Assembly: GCA_021654635.1 (NCBI GenBank)
Contig: AP025179.1
Coordinates: forward strand, 558,001 to 622,000
Direction: 5' to 3'
Origin: Mycobacterium kiyosense
GTDB taxonomy: Bacteria; Actinomycetota; Actinomycetes; Mycobacteriales; Mycobacteriaceae
DNA length: 64,000 nucleotides
Shown here piece by piece: positions 1-9,876 of the stretch (position 1 is its first letter; each line of letters opens with the position of its first letter). The notes below the pieces were generated by a model. It searched no databases. It was not told where the DNA came from and worked only from the letters and a program-made list of their open reading frames with translations. Position numbers and translations under genes: made by a program.

Positions 1-565
1 CGGTCCACGGTATCCAGCGGGTGCATGTCCAGCTCGGCGACCCGCATCAGGAAACGCGGGCCGGAAAATGCCTGCTTGTTCTCGTCGTGGTCACGGATGA
101 CGTGGCAGACGTTCTGGCACAGGAAGCACTCGATGCACTTGCGGAACTCCTGCGACCGCTGCACGTCGACCTGGGCCATCCGGTACTCACCCGGCTGCAG
201 ATCCTTCGGCGGCGTGAACGACGGGATCTCGCGGGCCTTCTCGTAGTTGAACGACACGTCGGTCACCAGGTCCCGGATCACCGGGAAGGTCCGGATCGGG
301 GTGACGGTGACGACCTCGTTCTCCTCGAACGTCGACATCCGGGTCATGCACATCAGCCGGGGCTTGCCGTTGATCTCCGCCGAACAGGACCCGCACTTGC
401 CGGCCTTGCAGTTCCACCGCACCGCGAGGTCGGGTGTCTGCGTCTGCTGCAGCCGGTGGATGACGTCGAGCACCACCTCGCCTTCGTTGACCTCGACGGT
501 GAAGTCGGCGAGCTCGCCGCCGTCCTCGTCGCCCCGCCACACCCGCATGCTCGCGTTGTAGGCCA

Positions 566-566
<1 letters not shown>
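1..566 (-). CDS. sdhB: Succinate dehydrogenase iron-sulfur subunit (Sdh1 SdhB), cut by window edge
   Basis: Partial: the 3' end lies beyond the left edge. The 188 visible residues read MAYNASMRVWRGDEDGG and carry the plant-type [2Fe-2S] ligands C53, C58, C61 and C73 (NCKAGKCGSCSAEING...MC), then the start of the [4Fe-4S]/[3Fe-4S] set at C144, C147, C150 and C154 (KCIECFLCQNVC). This is the electron-transfer subunit of complex II or fumarate reductase, passing electrons from the flavoprotein to the membrane anchor. It matches the Rv0247c type from memory. The start ATG overlaps the sdhA stop by one base (TAATG), so translation is probably coupled. Confidence 0.95.
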
Positions 567-2484
<1,918 letters not shown>

Positions 2485-2536
2485 GAAACCTCACTCAGCT
2501 TTTGGATATTCGTTCTAGATGTGGCCGAAGGGCTGC

Positions 2537-3358
2537 TCAGCCAACGAATCTGATGTCGTTGATCGTGCCGCTGGCCACCAACATGATGTAGAAGTCGGTC
2601 AGCATCAAAGTGCCGAGCGTGATCCACGCATACATCTTGTGCCGCTCGTTGATCTTGCTCACCTGGGTCCAGATCCAGTACCGCACAGGGTGTTTGGAGA
2701 AGTGCTTGAGCCGCCCGCCGGTCACGTGCCGGCACGAGTGGCAGGACAGCGTGTAGACCCACAGCATGATCACATTGCCGAGCAGGATCAGATTGCCCAG
2801 GCCGAAACCGAATCCGCTCGGGGAGTGGAACGCGACGATCGCGTCGTAGGTGTTGATCACCGAGATGATGCCGGCGATGTAAAAGAAGTACCGGTGGGTG
2901 TTCTGGATGATCAGCGGAAGCCGGGTTTCCCCGGTGTAGTGCACGCGCGGCTCGGCGACGGCGCAGGCGGTGGGCGACTGCCACACCGTGCGGTAGTAGG
3001 CGCCGCGGTAGTAGTAGCAGGTCAACCGGAACAACAGTAGGAACGGCAGCGTCATCGCCGCGAAGGGCAGCCACCACACATCCGGCAGGATCTGCGGCCA
3101 GAACTCGCTGGCTTCTGCCAGGCAGCCCTTGCTCACGCACGGCGAGTAGAACGGCGTGAGGTAGTGGTAGTCCTTGACGAAGTAGTGGTCCTGCTGGAAC
3201 GCGCGGGCGGTCGCATAGATCACGAACGCGGCGAAGCCCAGGTTGATCCGTAGCGGCTGTAGCCACCATTTGTCGGTGCGGAGCGTCTTCTGCGCGATGC
3301 GGGCGCGGGTTGGTGAAAAGACGCCTGAGTCAGAACGGCTCGCCGTTGGTGCGCTCAT
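2537..3358 (-). CDS. sdhC: Succinate dehydrogenase membrane anchor subunit (Sdh1 SdhC type)
   Basis: 273 residues with about five hydrophobic segments, beginning with an N-terminal soluble stretch (MSAPTASRSDSG). First gene of the operon, 52 bases before sdhA. It would carry electrons from the iron-sulfur subunit to menaquinone. It is the single long anchor typical of mycobacterial Sdh1 (Rv0249c type). The cluster C206-H207-x-C209-x-H211 (LSCHSCRH) sits at the end of a transmembrane segment. From memory, published work on mycobacterial Sdh1 reports a membrane-embedded Rieske-like [2Fe-2S] cluster in the anchor, and these residues are good candidates for it. Confidence 0.93.
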   Translation of the reverse strand: MSAPTASRSDSGVFSPTRARIAQKTLRTDKWWLQPLRINLGFAAFVIYATARAFQQDHYFVKDYHYLTPFYSPCVSKGCLAEASEFWPQILPDVWWLPFAAMTLPFLLLFRLTCYYYRGAYYRTVWQSPTACAVAEPRVHYTGETRLPLIIQNTHRYFFYIAGIISVINTYDAIVAFHSPSGFGFGLGNLILLGNVIMLWVYTLSCHSCRHVTGGRLKHFSKHPVRYWIWTQVSKINERHKMYAWITLGTLMLTDFYIMLVASGTINDIRFVG

Positions 3359-3450
3359 CTATTTGTGTTCCTCTTCGAACGGGCTGTAGGTCGAAGGGTA
3401 CACAGATAAGGCGCCCGCTACTCAGTCGGGCTTGCGGGCTGCTAGCTCGG

Positions 3451-3747
3451 TCAGGACCGGTGGTGACCCCCGACACCCTCGTCGTCGACATCGCGCCAGA
3501 ATTCGCTGTCGTACTGGGTGTCCGGAATGACGATCTTGTCGCCGGATTGGTGCACGGTGGCACGGGCGAGGTCCAATTCGGCAACGTCGCTGTCGAGTAA
3601 TTGGATGTCGCTGAGAATGCGGTCGGCGTCGATCACGATGCGACGCGTCGCCGGGTTGTCCCCGTACCGCGCCTTCAAAGAGCTCACGCAACGCCGCAGG
3701 CCGCCCATGAGGTCGTGCAGTTCGGTGAGTTCGGTGGTGGCGGACAA
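3451..3747 (-). CDS. Conserved mycobacterial protein of unknown function (Rv0250c type)
   Basis: 98 residues, MSATTELTELHDLMGGLRRC. No membrane segment or signal peptide. The middle is predicted helical (RYGDNPATRRIVIDADRILSDIQLLDSDVAELD) and the C-terminus is acidic. The start is a TTG preceded by GGGAG at 6 bases, which decides the start. It lies upstream of, and in the same direction as, sdhC, so it may lead the sdh transcript. I recognise it as the neighbour of sdh and hsp in mycobacteria, but no function can be read from it. Confidence 0.85.
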   Translation of the reverse strand: MSATTELTELHDLMGGLRRCVSSLKARYGDNPATRRIVIDADRILSDIQLLDSDVAELDLARATVHQSGDKIVIPDTQYDSEFWRDVDDEGVGGHHRS

Positions 3748-3872
3748 TCAATGCTCCCGGTGCTGAAGGTGTTACGGATCACAGTACGGTTTCCCGATAC
3801 TATCCGCAGTCCCGGCCGGGCGCCCGCCGCCGGGGGCCAGCGGGCGGGCGGCGGTCATTGCTTCCCGGGCCG

Positions 3873-3911
3873 ACGCAGAGTGGCCCCGACACTTGGCGGG
3901 GCCACTTGCGT
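3873..3911 (-). terminator. Hairpin terminator after the heat-shock gene
   Basis: A strong inverted repeat lies 11 bases past the hsp20 stop. Arms ACGCA-g-AGTGGCCCCG and CGGGGCCACTTGCGT pair over 15 bases with one bulge around an 8-base loop (ACACTTGG). There is no long T tract, as is usual in mycobacterial terminators. Confidence 0.7.
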
Positions 3912-3921
3912 CTGGGGTGGA

Positions 3922-4371
3922 CTACTTGGTGATCGCGATGCGCTGCGGCTGCGATCCCGCGTAGGCACCGGCTACCCGGACGGTGAGTACGCCCGCGTCG
4001 TACGACGCCGAGACGGCCTCGCTGGTGACGTGTGCCGGCAGCTGGAACGACCGGCGGAACGACCCGTAACGGATCTCGCGCAGGATGCGTCCGTCCTTGT
4101 CCTGCGAGTGCTCGTCGCGGTGTTCGCCGTGGATGACCAGACGCCCCTTCTCCAGCTCGACGTTGACGTCCTTCTCGACGTCCACGCCGGGCAGCTCGAG
4201 GCGCACCACCGCGTCATCGCCGTCCTTGACGATCTCGGCGGCGGGGTTGAAACCGCTGGTCGCGGAGGCGGATTCGGGGGCTAGCCAGCTCGCGGAGGCC
4301 GGGCCGAAAAAGTCCCGCAGCCACCGGTCGGTGTCCCACGCCGGACGTGACCACAAGGCGAGGTTGCTCAT
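3922..4371 (-). CDS. hsp20: Small heat-shock protein of the alpha-crystallin family (Acr2/Hsp20)
   Basis: 149 residues, MSNLALWSRPAWDTDRW. An N-terminal arm is followed by an alpha-crystallin domain from about residue 45 (FNPAAEIVKDGDDAVVRLELPGVDVEKDVNVELEKGRLVIHG) with the G-V-L-T-V-R signature near the end (DAGVLTVRVAG). An ATP-independent holdase of the cytoplasm, Rv0251c type. An upstream in-frame ATG at 4386 exists, but AAGGAG lies exactly 6 bases before the ATG at 4371, so the shorter start is chosen. Control is probably by HspR and a SigE/SigH-type sigma factor through the site at 4439-4465. Divergent from nirB, with a terminator hairpin downstream. Confidence 0.95.
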   Translation of the reverse strand: MSNLALWSRPAWDTDRWLRDFFGPASASWLAPESASATSGFNPAAEIVKDGDDAVVRLELPGVDVEKDVNVELEKGRLVIHGEHRDEHSQDKDGRILREIRYGSFRRSFQLPAHVTSEAVSASYDAGVLTVRVAGAYAGSQPQRIAITK

Positions 4372-4438
4372 GGATGACTCCTTCATCTTCGTTGTGAATC
4401 AGCTGTGTCCGACGCTGAGTTGGTCGGCTACCCGGTTA

Positions 4439-4465
4439 AACATGAGTCCCCTACGCTTAAGTTCC
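4439..4465 (-). promoter_or_regulatory. HAIR-like HspR operator within a SigE/SigH-type promoter of hsp20
   Basis: On the minus strand CTTAAGC-N7-ACTCATG (4461 to 4441) matches the HspR element CTTGAGT-N7-ACTCAAG at 11 of 14 positions with the exact spacer. GGAAC (4465-4461) lies just upstream and overlaps its first base, and GTT (4441-4439) follows 19 bases later, resembling the GGAAC/GTT elements of SigE/SigH promoters. A repressor on the HAIR would cover the spacer between -35 and -10. The promoter lies about 65 bases ahead of the hsp20 start. Confidence 0.65.
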
Positions 4466-4520
4466 ACCTGGGTGTTCGCCCAAAGCGAACGGATTCACAC
4501 CGGCAGTCCTCGGCGGTGAG

Positions 4521-4542
4521 GTCACCGTGACGAGGGCGTCAC
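4521..4542 (+). promoter_or_regulatory. Possible GlnR/NnaR-type site upstream of nirB
   Basis: GTCACCGTGAC followed by GAGGGCGTCAC contains one AC-N9-AC spacing (4530-4531 and 4541-4542), as in actinobacterial GlnR boxes, 45-65 bases before the nirB start. The match is weak. It is listed because nirBD is a known nitrogen-responsive target in mycobacteria. Confidence 0.2.
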
Positions 4543-4587
4543 ATTCCACGCGGCTTTCCGCAACATCGCCCTCCTACCGTCGTCCGC

Positions 4588-7098
4588 ATGCCCAGCACTG
4601 CCCGTCATGCGATCGTGGTCGGCCACGGCATGGTGGGCCATCGATTCGTCGAAGCCCTGCGTGCCCGCGACAGCGCCGGGTCCTGGCGCATCACGGTGCT
4701 GGCCGAGGAGTCCGACGCCGCCTACGACCGCGTCGGGCTGACCTCGTACACCGAGAGCTGGGACCGCAGCCTGCTGGCGCTGCCCGGCAACGACTACGCC
4801 GGCGACCAACTGGTACAGCTGCAGTTGAACACCAAAGTAGCCGAGATCAACTGTGCCGCAAAGACTGTCGTCACCGCCAAGGGTGACCGGTACGGTTACG
4901 ACGCGCTGGTGCTGGCCACCGGGTCCTATGCGTTCGTGCCGCCGGTCAAAGGGCACGATCTCCCGTGCTGCCACGTCTACCGCACCCTCGACGACCTGGA
5001 CGCCATCCGCGCCGCAGCGAGCCGTGCGGCGGATTCCGGTCGCGCCGGCTTGGTGATCGGCGGCGGCCTGCTTGGGCTGGAAGCGGCTAACGCGTTGCGC
5101 CAGTTCGGTTTACCTACGCATGTCGTCGAGATGATGCCGCGGCTGATGGCCCAGCAGATCGACGAGGCCGGCGGCGCGCTGCTGGCCAGGATGATCGGCG
5201 AACTCGGCATCGAGATCCACGTCGGGATCGGTACCGAATCGATTGAACCCGTTGACGATTCGTTCGCACAGGTGCGCCTGTCCGATGGCCAGGTCGTCGA
5301 CGCCGGAGTGGTGATCTTCGCCGCCGGCATCCGGCCCCGCGACGAGTTGGCTCGCGCCGCCGGTTTGGTGATGGGGGAGCGCGGCGGTGTGCTCACCGAC
5401 TCCGCTTGTCGCACCAGCGATCCCGCCGTCTACGCAATCGGCGAGGTGGCCGCGATCGAGGGACGGTGTTATGGGCTGGTCGGTCCCGGCTACACCAGCG
5501 CCGAGGTGGTGGCCGACCGGTTGCTGGACGGGGCCGCGGAATTCCCCGCAGCCGACCTGTCCACCAAACTCAAGCTGCTCGGCGTCGACGTCGCCAGCTT
5601 CGGCGACGCCATGGGCGTCACGCCGAACTGCCTCGAGGTCGTCATCAACGACGCGGTGAACCGCACCTACGCCAAGCTGGTGCTCTCCGACGACGCCAGG
5701 ACGCTGCTGGGCGGCGTGCTGGTCGGAGACGCATCGAACTACGGGGTGCTGCGACCGATGGTGGGCAGCGAACTACCCGGGGATCCGTTGGCGCTCATCG
5801 CACCCGCGGCGGAGGGGGGCGCCGCGCTGGGTATCGGAGCGCTGCCGGACTCCGCGCAGATCTGCTCCTGCAACAACGTCACCAAGGGCGATTTGAAATG
5901 TGCCATCGCCGACGGCTGCGCAGACGTGCCCGCGCTGAAGACGTGCACCGCGGCCGGCACCTCGTGCGGGTCCTGCGTACCGCTGCTCAAGCAACTGCTC
6001 GAGGCCGAGGGCGTGGAACAGTCCAAGGCGCTGTGCGAGCACTTCAGTCAGTCCCGCGCCGAGCTGTTCCAGATCATCTCGGCCACCGAGATCCGCACCT
6101 TCTCCGGCCTGGTGCAACGCTTCGGCTACGGAAAGGGTTGCGACATCTGCAAACCCGTCGTCGCTTCCATCCTGGCTTCCACCGGATCGGAGCACATCCT
6201 GGCCGGCGAGCAGGCCTCGCTGCAGGACTCCAACGACCACTTCCTGGCCAATATCCAGAAGAACGGCAGCTACTCGGTGGTGCCGCGGGTGCCCGGTGGC
6301 GACATCAAGCCGGAGCATCTGATCCTGATCGGGCAGATCGCCCAGGATTTCGGCCTGTACACCAAGATCACCGGCGGCCAGCGCATCGACATGTTCGGCG
6401 CCCGGGTGGACCAGCTGCCGGCGATCTGGAAACGCCTGGTCGATGCGGGCATGGAATCGGGCCACGCCTACGGCAAGGCGCTGCGGACCGTGAAGAGTTG
6501 CGTGGGCAGCGACTGGTGCCGCTACGGACAACAGGATTCGGTGCAGCTGGCGATCGACCTGGAACTGCGCTACCGGGGTCTGCGCGCGCCACACAAGATC
6601 AAGCTGGGGGTGTCGGGCTGCGCGCGTGAGTGCGCCGAAGCGCGCAGCAAGGACGTGGGAGTCATCGCCACCGAGAAAGGCTGGAACCTCTATGTCGGCG
6701 GCAACGGCGGCATGACGCCCAAACATGCCCAGCTGATGGCCAGCGACCTGGACACCGAAACGCTGGTGCGTTACGTCGACCGGTTCCTCATGTACTACAT
6801 CCGCACCGCGGACCGGTTACAGCGCACCGCACCGTGGCTGGAATCGCTTGGCCTGGAACATGTTCGCGAAGTGGTCTGCGACGACTCGCTGGGTCTGGCC
6901 GAGGAGTTCGAGGCGGCCGTGCGGCGCCACGTCGCCAACTACCGATGCGAATGGAAGGGTGTGCTGGAGGACCCGGATAAGCTGTCGCGGTTCGTCTCCT
7001 TCGTCAACGCCCCCGATGCCGTCGACGAGACGGTGCAGTTCACCGAACGCGCCGGGCGCAAAGTCCCTGTGCCCCTTGGCCTACCGCGGATCCGTTGA
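4588..7098 (+). CDS. nirB: Assimilatory nitrite reductase large subunit
   Basis: 836 residues. Reduces nitrite to ammonium in the cytoplasm with NAD(P)H. Order of domains: N-terminal FAD/NAD(P) oxidoreductase (IVVGHGMVGHRFVEAL, then LVIGGGLLGLEAANAL), BFD-like [2Fe-2S] domain (C426, C428, C460, C463), ferredoxin-like half domains, and the siroheme/[4Fe-4S] domain with C638, C644, C678 and C682 (SCVGSDWCRYG and SGCARECAEA). All ligands are present. The usual length of about 850 residues fits. No strong ribosome site is seen before the ATG at 4588, so the exact start is less sure. NirD follows after 13 bases. The siroheme genes nearby on the other strand supply its cofactor. Confidence 0.97.
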   Translation: MPSTARHAIVVGHGMVGHRFVEALRARDSAGSWRITVLAEESDAAYDRVGLTSYTESWDRSLLALPGNDYAGDQLVQLQLNTKVAEINCAAKTVVTAKGDRYGYDALVLATGSYAFVPPVKGHDLPCCHVYRTLDDLDAIRAAASRAADSGRAGLVIGGGLLGLEAANALRQFGLPTHVVEMMPRLMAQQIDEAGGALLARMIGELGIEIHVGIGTESIEPVDDSFAQVRLSDGQVVDAGVVIFAAGIRPRDELARAAGLVMGERGGVLTDSACRTSDPAVYAIGEVAAIEGRCYGLVGPGYTSAEVVADRLLDGAAEFPAADLSTKLKLLGVDVASFGDAMGVTPNCLEVVINDAVNRTYAKLVLSDDARTLLGGVLVGDASNYGVLRPMVGSELPGDPLALIAPAAEGGAALGIGALPDSAQICSCNNVTKGDLKCAIADGCADVPALKTCTAAGTSCGSCVPLLKQLLEAEGVEQSKALCEHFSQSRAELFQIISATEIRTFSGLVQRFGYGKGCDICKPVVASILASTGSEHILAGEQASLQDSNDHFLANIQKNGSYSVVPRVPGGDIKPEHLILIGQIAQDFGLYTKITGGQRIDMFGARVDQLPAIWKRLVDAGMESGHAYGKALRTVKSCVGSDWCRYGQQDSVQLAIDLELRYRGLRAPHKIKLGVSGCARECAEARSKDVGVIATEKGWNLYVGGNGGMTPKHAQLMASDLDTETLVRYVDRFLMYYIRTADRLQRTAPWLESLGLEHVREVVCDDSLGLAEEFEAAVRRHVANYRCEWKGVLEDPDKLSRFVSFVNAPDAVDETVQFTERAGRKVPVPLGLPRIR

Positions 7099-7111
7099 GC
7101 AAGGAGAAAAT

Positions 7112-7474
7112 ATGAAGACCGCCAATCAGGTGTGGACGACCGCCTGTGACTACGACCACCTGATCCCGGGCCGCGGTGTGGGTGTGCTGCTCGACGACGG
7201 CAGCCAGGCCGCGCTGTTTCGCCTCGACGACGGTTCGCTGCACGCGATCGGCAACATCGACCCGTTCTCCGGTGCGGCCGTGCTGTCCCGCGGCCTCGTC
7301 GGCGACCGGGGCGGCCGGACCATGGTGCAATCGCCAATCCTCAAGCAGGCCTTCGCACTCGACGACGGCAGCTGCCTGGACGACCCCAGCGTGTCGGTGC
7401 CGGTGTACCCGGTGCGGGTGACCGCCGACCGGCGCATCGAGATCGGCCGCCGCGCCGCGCGGATGGCCGCCTGA
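7112..7474 (+). CDS. nirD: Nitrite reductase small subunit
   Basis: 120 residues, MKTANQVWTTACDYDHLIPGRGVGVLL. A Rieske-fold protein (pattern FRLDDGSLHAIGNIDPFSGAAVLSRGLVGD...VQSPILKQAFALDDGSCLDD) in which the Cys-x-His/Cys-x2-His cluster ligands are absent, as is usual for NirD. It is a structural partner of NirB rather than an iron-sulfur carrier. AAGGAG at 7101-7106 is well placed before the ATG. A longer open frame begins at 6848, but that part overlaps nirB and is not real. Confidence 0.95.
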   Translation: MKTANQVWTTACDYDHLIPGRGVGVLLDDGSQAALFRLDDGSLHAIGNIDPFSGAAVLSRGLVGDRGGRTMVQSPILKQAFALDDGSCLDDPSVSVPVYPVRVTADRRIEIGRRAARMAA

Positions 7475-7485
7475 CCCGGGGCCGG

Positions 7486-7935
7486 TCAGTCGATCTTGCC
7501 GACCAGGTAGCGCTGCATCGTCGGGCCGATGGCGTCGACCAGCTGCTCCACCGTCATCGAGTGCATCGGTTCGGAACGCACCCCGTAGCGCATGATGCCG
7601 AGCCCCACCAATTGTGACGCGCACAGCGACGCCCGCACCGCCACCTTGTCCGCCCCCAGCATCTTCAGCAGCGGGTTGAACACCGGCCCGATGAACATGG
7701 ACTGCACGATCTCGGCGGTCTTGGAGAGTCCGGTCGATGCGATGGCGCTGGCGGCAAAGGGACCGCCGCCGGCGGCGTCCCAGGTGGTGATCAGCATGTA
7801 CAGCGTCCGGCGGCCTACCTGATTGACCGAACCGGTGACGATCCGGTCGATGAATTCCGGTGTGCCGAATGGTAAACGCAGCATCTTCGCTACGTCGTCG
7901 AGGAGCCCACGCGAGGGCTCTTCGTTACGGGCCAT
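7486..7935 (-). CDS. Orphan TetR-type C-terminal ligand domain without DNA-binding part (Rv0258c type)
   Basis: 149 residues, MARNEEPSRGLLDDVAKMLRLPFGTPEF. The sequence follows the C-terminal core of TetR-family regulators: LVGLGIMRYGVRSEPMHSMTVEQLVDAIGPTMQRYLVG is the typical last-helix pattern (l.RY.lR.eP......ll..lap.lqryl.g). No helix-turn-helix precedes it: upstream lies the 3' end of the chelatase gene, leaving only 31 bases. The family length in M. tuberculosis is also about 150, so the truncation looks ancestral rather than a local break. It could bind a ligand or dimerise with a full-length TetR, but that is inference. Convergent with nirD, 11 bases apart. Confidence 0.8.
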   Translation of the reverse strand: MARNEEPSRGLLDDVAKMLRLPFGTPEFIDRIVTGSVNQVGRRTLYMLITTWDAAGGGPFAASAIASTGLSKTAEIVQSMFIGPVFNPLLKMLGADKVAVRASLCASQLVGLGIMRYGVRSEPMHSMTVEQLVDAIGPTMQRYLVGKID

Positions 7936-7966
7936 GTTGCCAGGATTACCTGGATACCGGCAAAGA

Positions 7967-8677
7967 TCAAGCGTCCATGCGTTGCCGGCGGGGCTCTGTC
8001 GGCGCGGCGGCCGCGCGGAAACGGTGCGCGACAAGGCGCGCCAATCCGGCGTGGGTGCCCAGCGGAGGTGTCACCAGATCGGCGCCGCAACTGCGTAGCC
8101 GGTGCGCAAACAGGCCGTCGGCCAGCAGGTAGGAGGCGATCACCACACGGGCCGCACCCCGGCGGCGCGCGGCGTCCACAGCGTCGCGGATGTGCGGGGT
8201 ACCGACGGCGGCGAAACCGATGTCGACCCGCGACCCGGTGAACGCCGAGAGCGCCGCGGCGGCGTTGTGCAGGTCGGAGCGGGCCCGGTGATCCGAGGTG
8301 CCGGCCGCACCGAGAATCACCGAATCGCCGGGGCGCCAACCGGATTCCAGCAGAACCTGCCCCAATACGGCGGTGATCCGGCAGCCCGGCCCCAGCGCCG
8401 GAGCGACCCTGACGTCCGGGTGTCCACTGGCCGCGACATGGGCGGGCAGGTCGGTGCGGACATGGTAACCGCGAGACAGAAACGCCGGCACCACGATTGC
8501 GGGTTGACCGTCGTCGGGCAGCTGCGAAAGAACTTCGCTCGGGGTGGGGCCCAGCACGTCGACGAAGGCCACCTGGACGGTGCGGGGCAGCAGTCGGCTC
8601 ACCCGTGCCGCGAGATCGCCGACCATGGCCACGCCCGACGGGCGTCGGGTGCCGTGCGCCGTCAAGATCAGGTTCAT
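7967..8677 (-). CDS. CbiX/SirB-type sirohydrochlorin chelatase (Rv0259c type)
   Basis: 236 residues in two similar halves. The N-terminal half begins MNLILTAHGTRRPSG, with the active-site His in TAHG, and FLSRGYHVRTDLPAH holds the second conserved His. The second half repeats the fold (VILGAAGTSDHRARSD...ASYLLADGLFAHRL). The enzyme inserts iron or cobalt into sirohydrochlorin. Beside nirBD and with cobU/cobQ missing here, a role in siroheme for NirB is the better guess. Its ATG overlaps the nnaR stop (ATGA, 8674-8677), so the two are co-translated. Confidence 0.9.
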   Translation of the reverse strand: MNLILTAHGTRRPSGVAMVGDLAARVSRLLPRTVQVAFVDVLGPTPSEVLSQLPDDGQPAIVVPAFLSRGYHVRTDLPAHVAASGHPDVRVAPALGPGCRITAVLGQVLLESGWRPGDSVILGAAGTSDHRARSDLHNAAAALSAFTGSRVDIGFAAVGTPHIRDAVDAARRRGAARVVIASYLLADGLFAHRLRSCGADLVTPPLGTHAGLARLVAHRFRAAAAPTEPRRQRMDA

Positions 8678-9876
8678 GCGGCGTCGTGTTCGGTGTCCAG
8701 GGCCAGCCGGTATCCGCGCTTGACCACCGTCGCGATGATGTTCTTGTCGCCCAGCGCAGTTCGCAGTCGCAGCACCGCGGTGTCCACCGCGTGGGTGTCC
8801 GCGCCGTTGCCGGGCAGGACGCGCAGCAACTCGGAGCGTCCGACGACATCGCCTGGGCGATGGGCCAGCGCGCGCAGTATCGCCATACCCGAGGCCGATA
8901 TCGTCCGGACCGTGCCGTCGACCAGGACGCACGTTCCCCTGATGTCGACTACGTGTCCGGCGGCCTTCACGCTGCACGACCCCAGCGCCGGAAGTTCTTC
9001 GGCGATGTGGCGGGCCAAGGCGCCCAACCGCATTCGCGGCGGCGAGGAGGTCGGCACACCGCGTCTGATCAACGGTCGCGACGTCACCGGGCCGACACAC
9101 ATCGCGTGTACGCCGCCGCGCAGGGCGTCCAGCAACTGATCCTCGACGTCCAGCTCGCGGGAGCGTTCCAGCACCGCCGCGGCCGCCGGCGCCGAGGTGA
9201 AGCTGACCGCGTCGAACTGACGCCGCGCGATACCGGTCACCAGGCAATCGAAGTCACCGCCCAAAGGGGTTGGCTTCCAGCGGTATACCCGGATCGGCAC
9301 CACCTCGGCTCCCGCCGCGCACAGCCCGGCGAGGAATTCCGGGAATGGGTCCCAACCGTCGGCCGCGCCGTGCAGTTGGATGGCGATCCGCTTTCCCGAC
9401 ACGCCGGCGTCGAGCAGGTACTCGAAAACCTCTTGTGAGGACTCTGATTCCGGAGACCATTCCTCGCGCAGACCCGCTGCCCGCAGCGCCCCGGTCGCCT
9501 TCGGTCCGCGGGAAATGACCCGGGCCCCGGACAGGGCGCCGACGAGCTCGGTGGCCAGTCCCCATCCTTCGGCCGCGGCCACCCAGCCGCGAAAACCGAT
9601 GCCGGTGTGGGCGATCAAAATGTCTGGTGGGTCGGCGATCAATGCCTCGGTGTTGCTGTGCAGTTCGTCGTCGTCGGGCAGTGCGATCATGCTGATCGCC
9701 GGGGCGGCGAAGATCTCGGCGCCGTGCCGGCGCAGCAGCGCACACAGCTCCTCGGCGCGACGGGCCGATGTGACTGCGATCCGATAGCCGGCGAGTGGCA
9801 CAGACTTGGGCCGGGCCATCTGACTGTTATATGCCGCAGCGATTTCTGAAACGTTAACCGACAATTGCTGCGACAT
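8674..9876 (-). CDS. nnaR: HemD-like domain fused to a winged-helix DNA-binding domain; nitrate/nitrite regulator NnaR
   Basis: 400 residues from the ATG at 9876, which has GGCGAGGG just upstream; a second ATG at 9819 would give 381 residues, the length I recall for Rv0260c. Residues about 27-270 form a uroporphyrinogen-III synthase fold (IAVTSARRAEELCALLRRHGAE...VSFTSAPAAAAVLE). Residues about 300-395 are an OmpR/PhoB-type winged helix (ILRALAHRPGDVVGRSELLRVLPGNGADTHAVDTAVLRLRTALGDKNIIATVVKRGYRL). This architecture is that of NnaR, a partner of GlnR in nitrate/nitrite gene activation in mycobacteria. Followed by the chelatase with a 4-base overlap. Confidence 0.9.
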   Translation of the reverse strand: MSQQLSVNVSEIAAAYNSQMARPKSVPLAGYRIAVTSARRAEELCALLRRHGAEIFAAPAISMIALPDDDELHSNTEALIADPPDILIAHTGIGFRGWVAAAEGWGLATELVGALSGARVISRGPKATGALRAAGLREEWSPESESSQEVFEYLLDAGVSGKRIAIQLHGAADGWDPFPEFLAGLCAAGAEVVPIRVYRWKPTPLGGDFDCLVTGIARRQFDAVSFTSAPAAAAVLERSRELDVEDQLLDALRGGVHAMCVGPVTSRPLIRRGVPTSSPPRMRLGALARHIAEELPALGSCSVKAAGHVVDIRGTCVLVDGTVRTISASGMAILRALAHRPGDVVGRSELLRVLPGNGADTHAVDTAVLRLRTALGDKNIIATVVKRGYRLALDTEHDAA

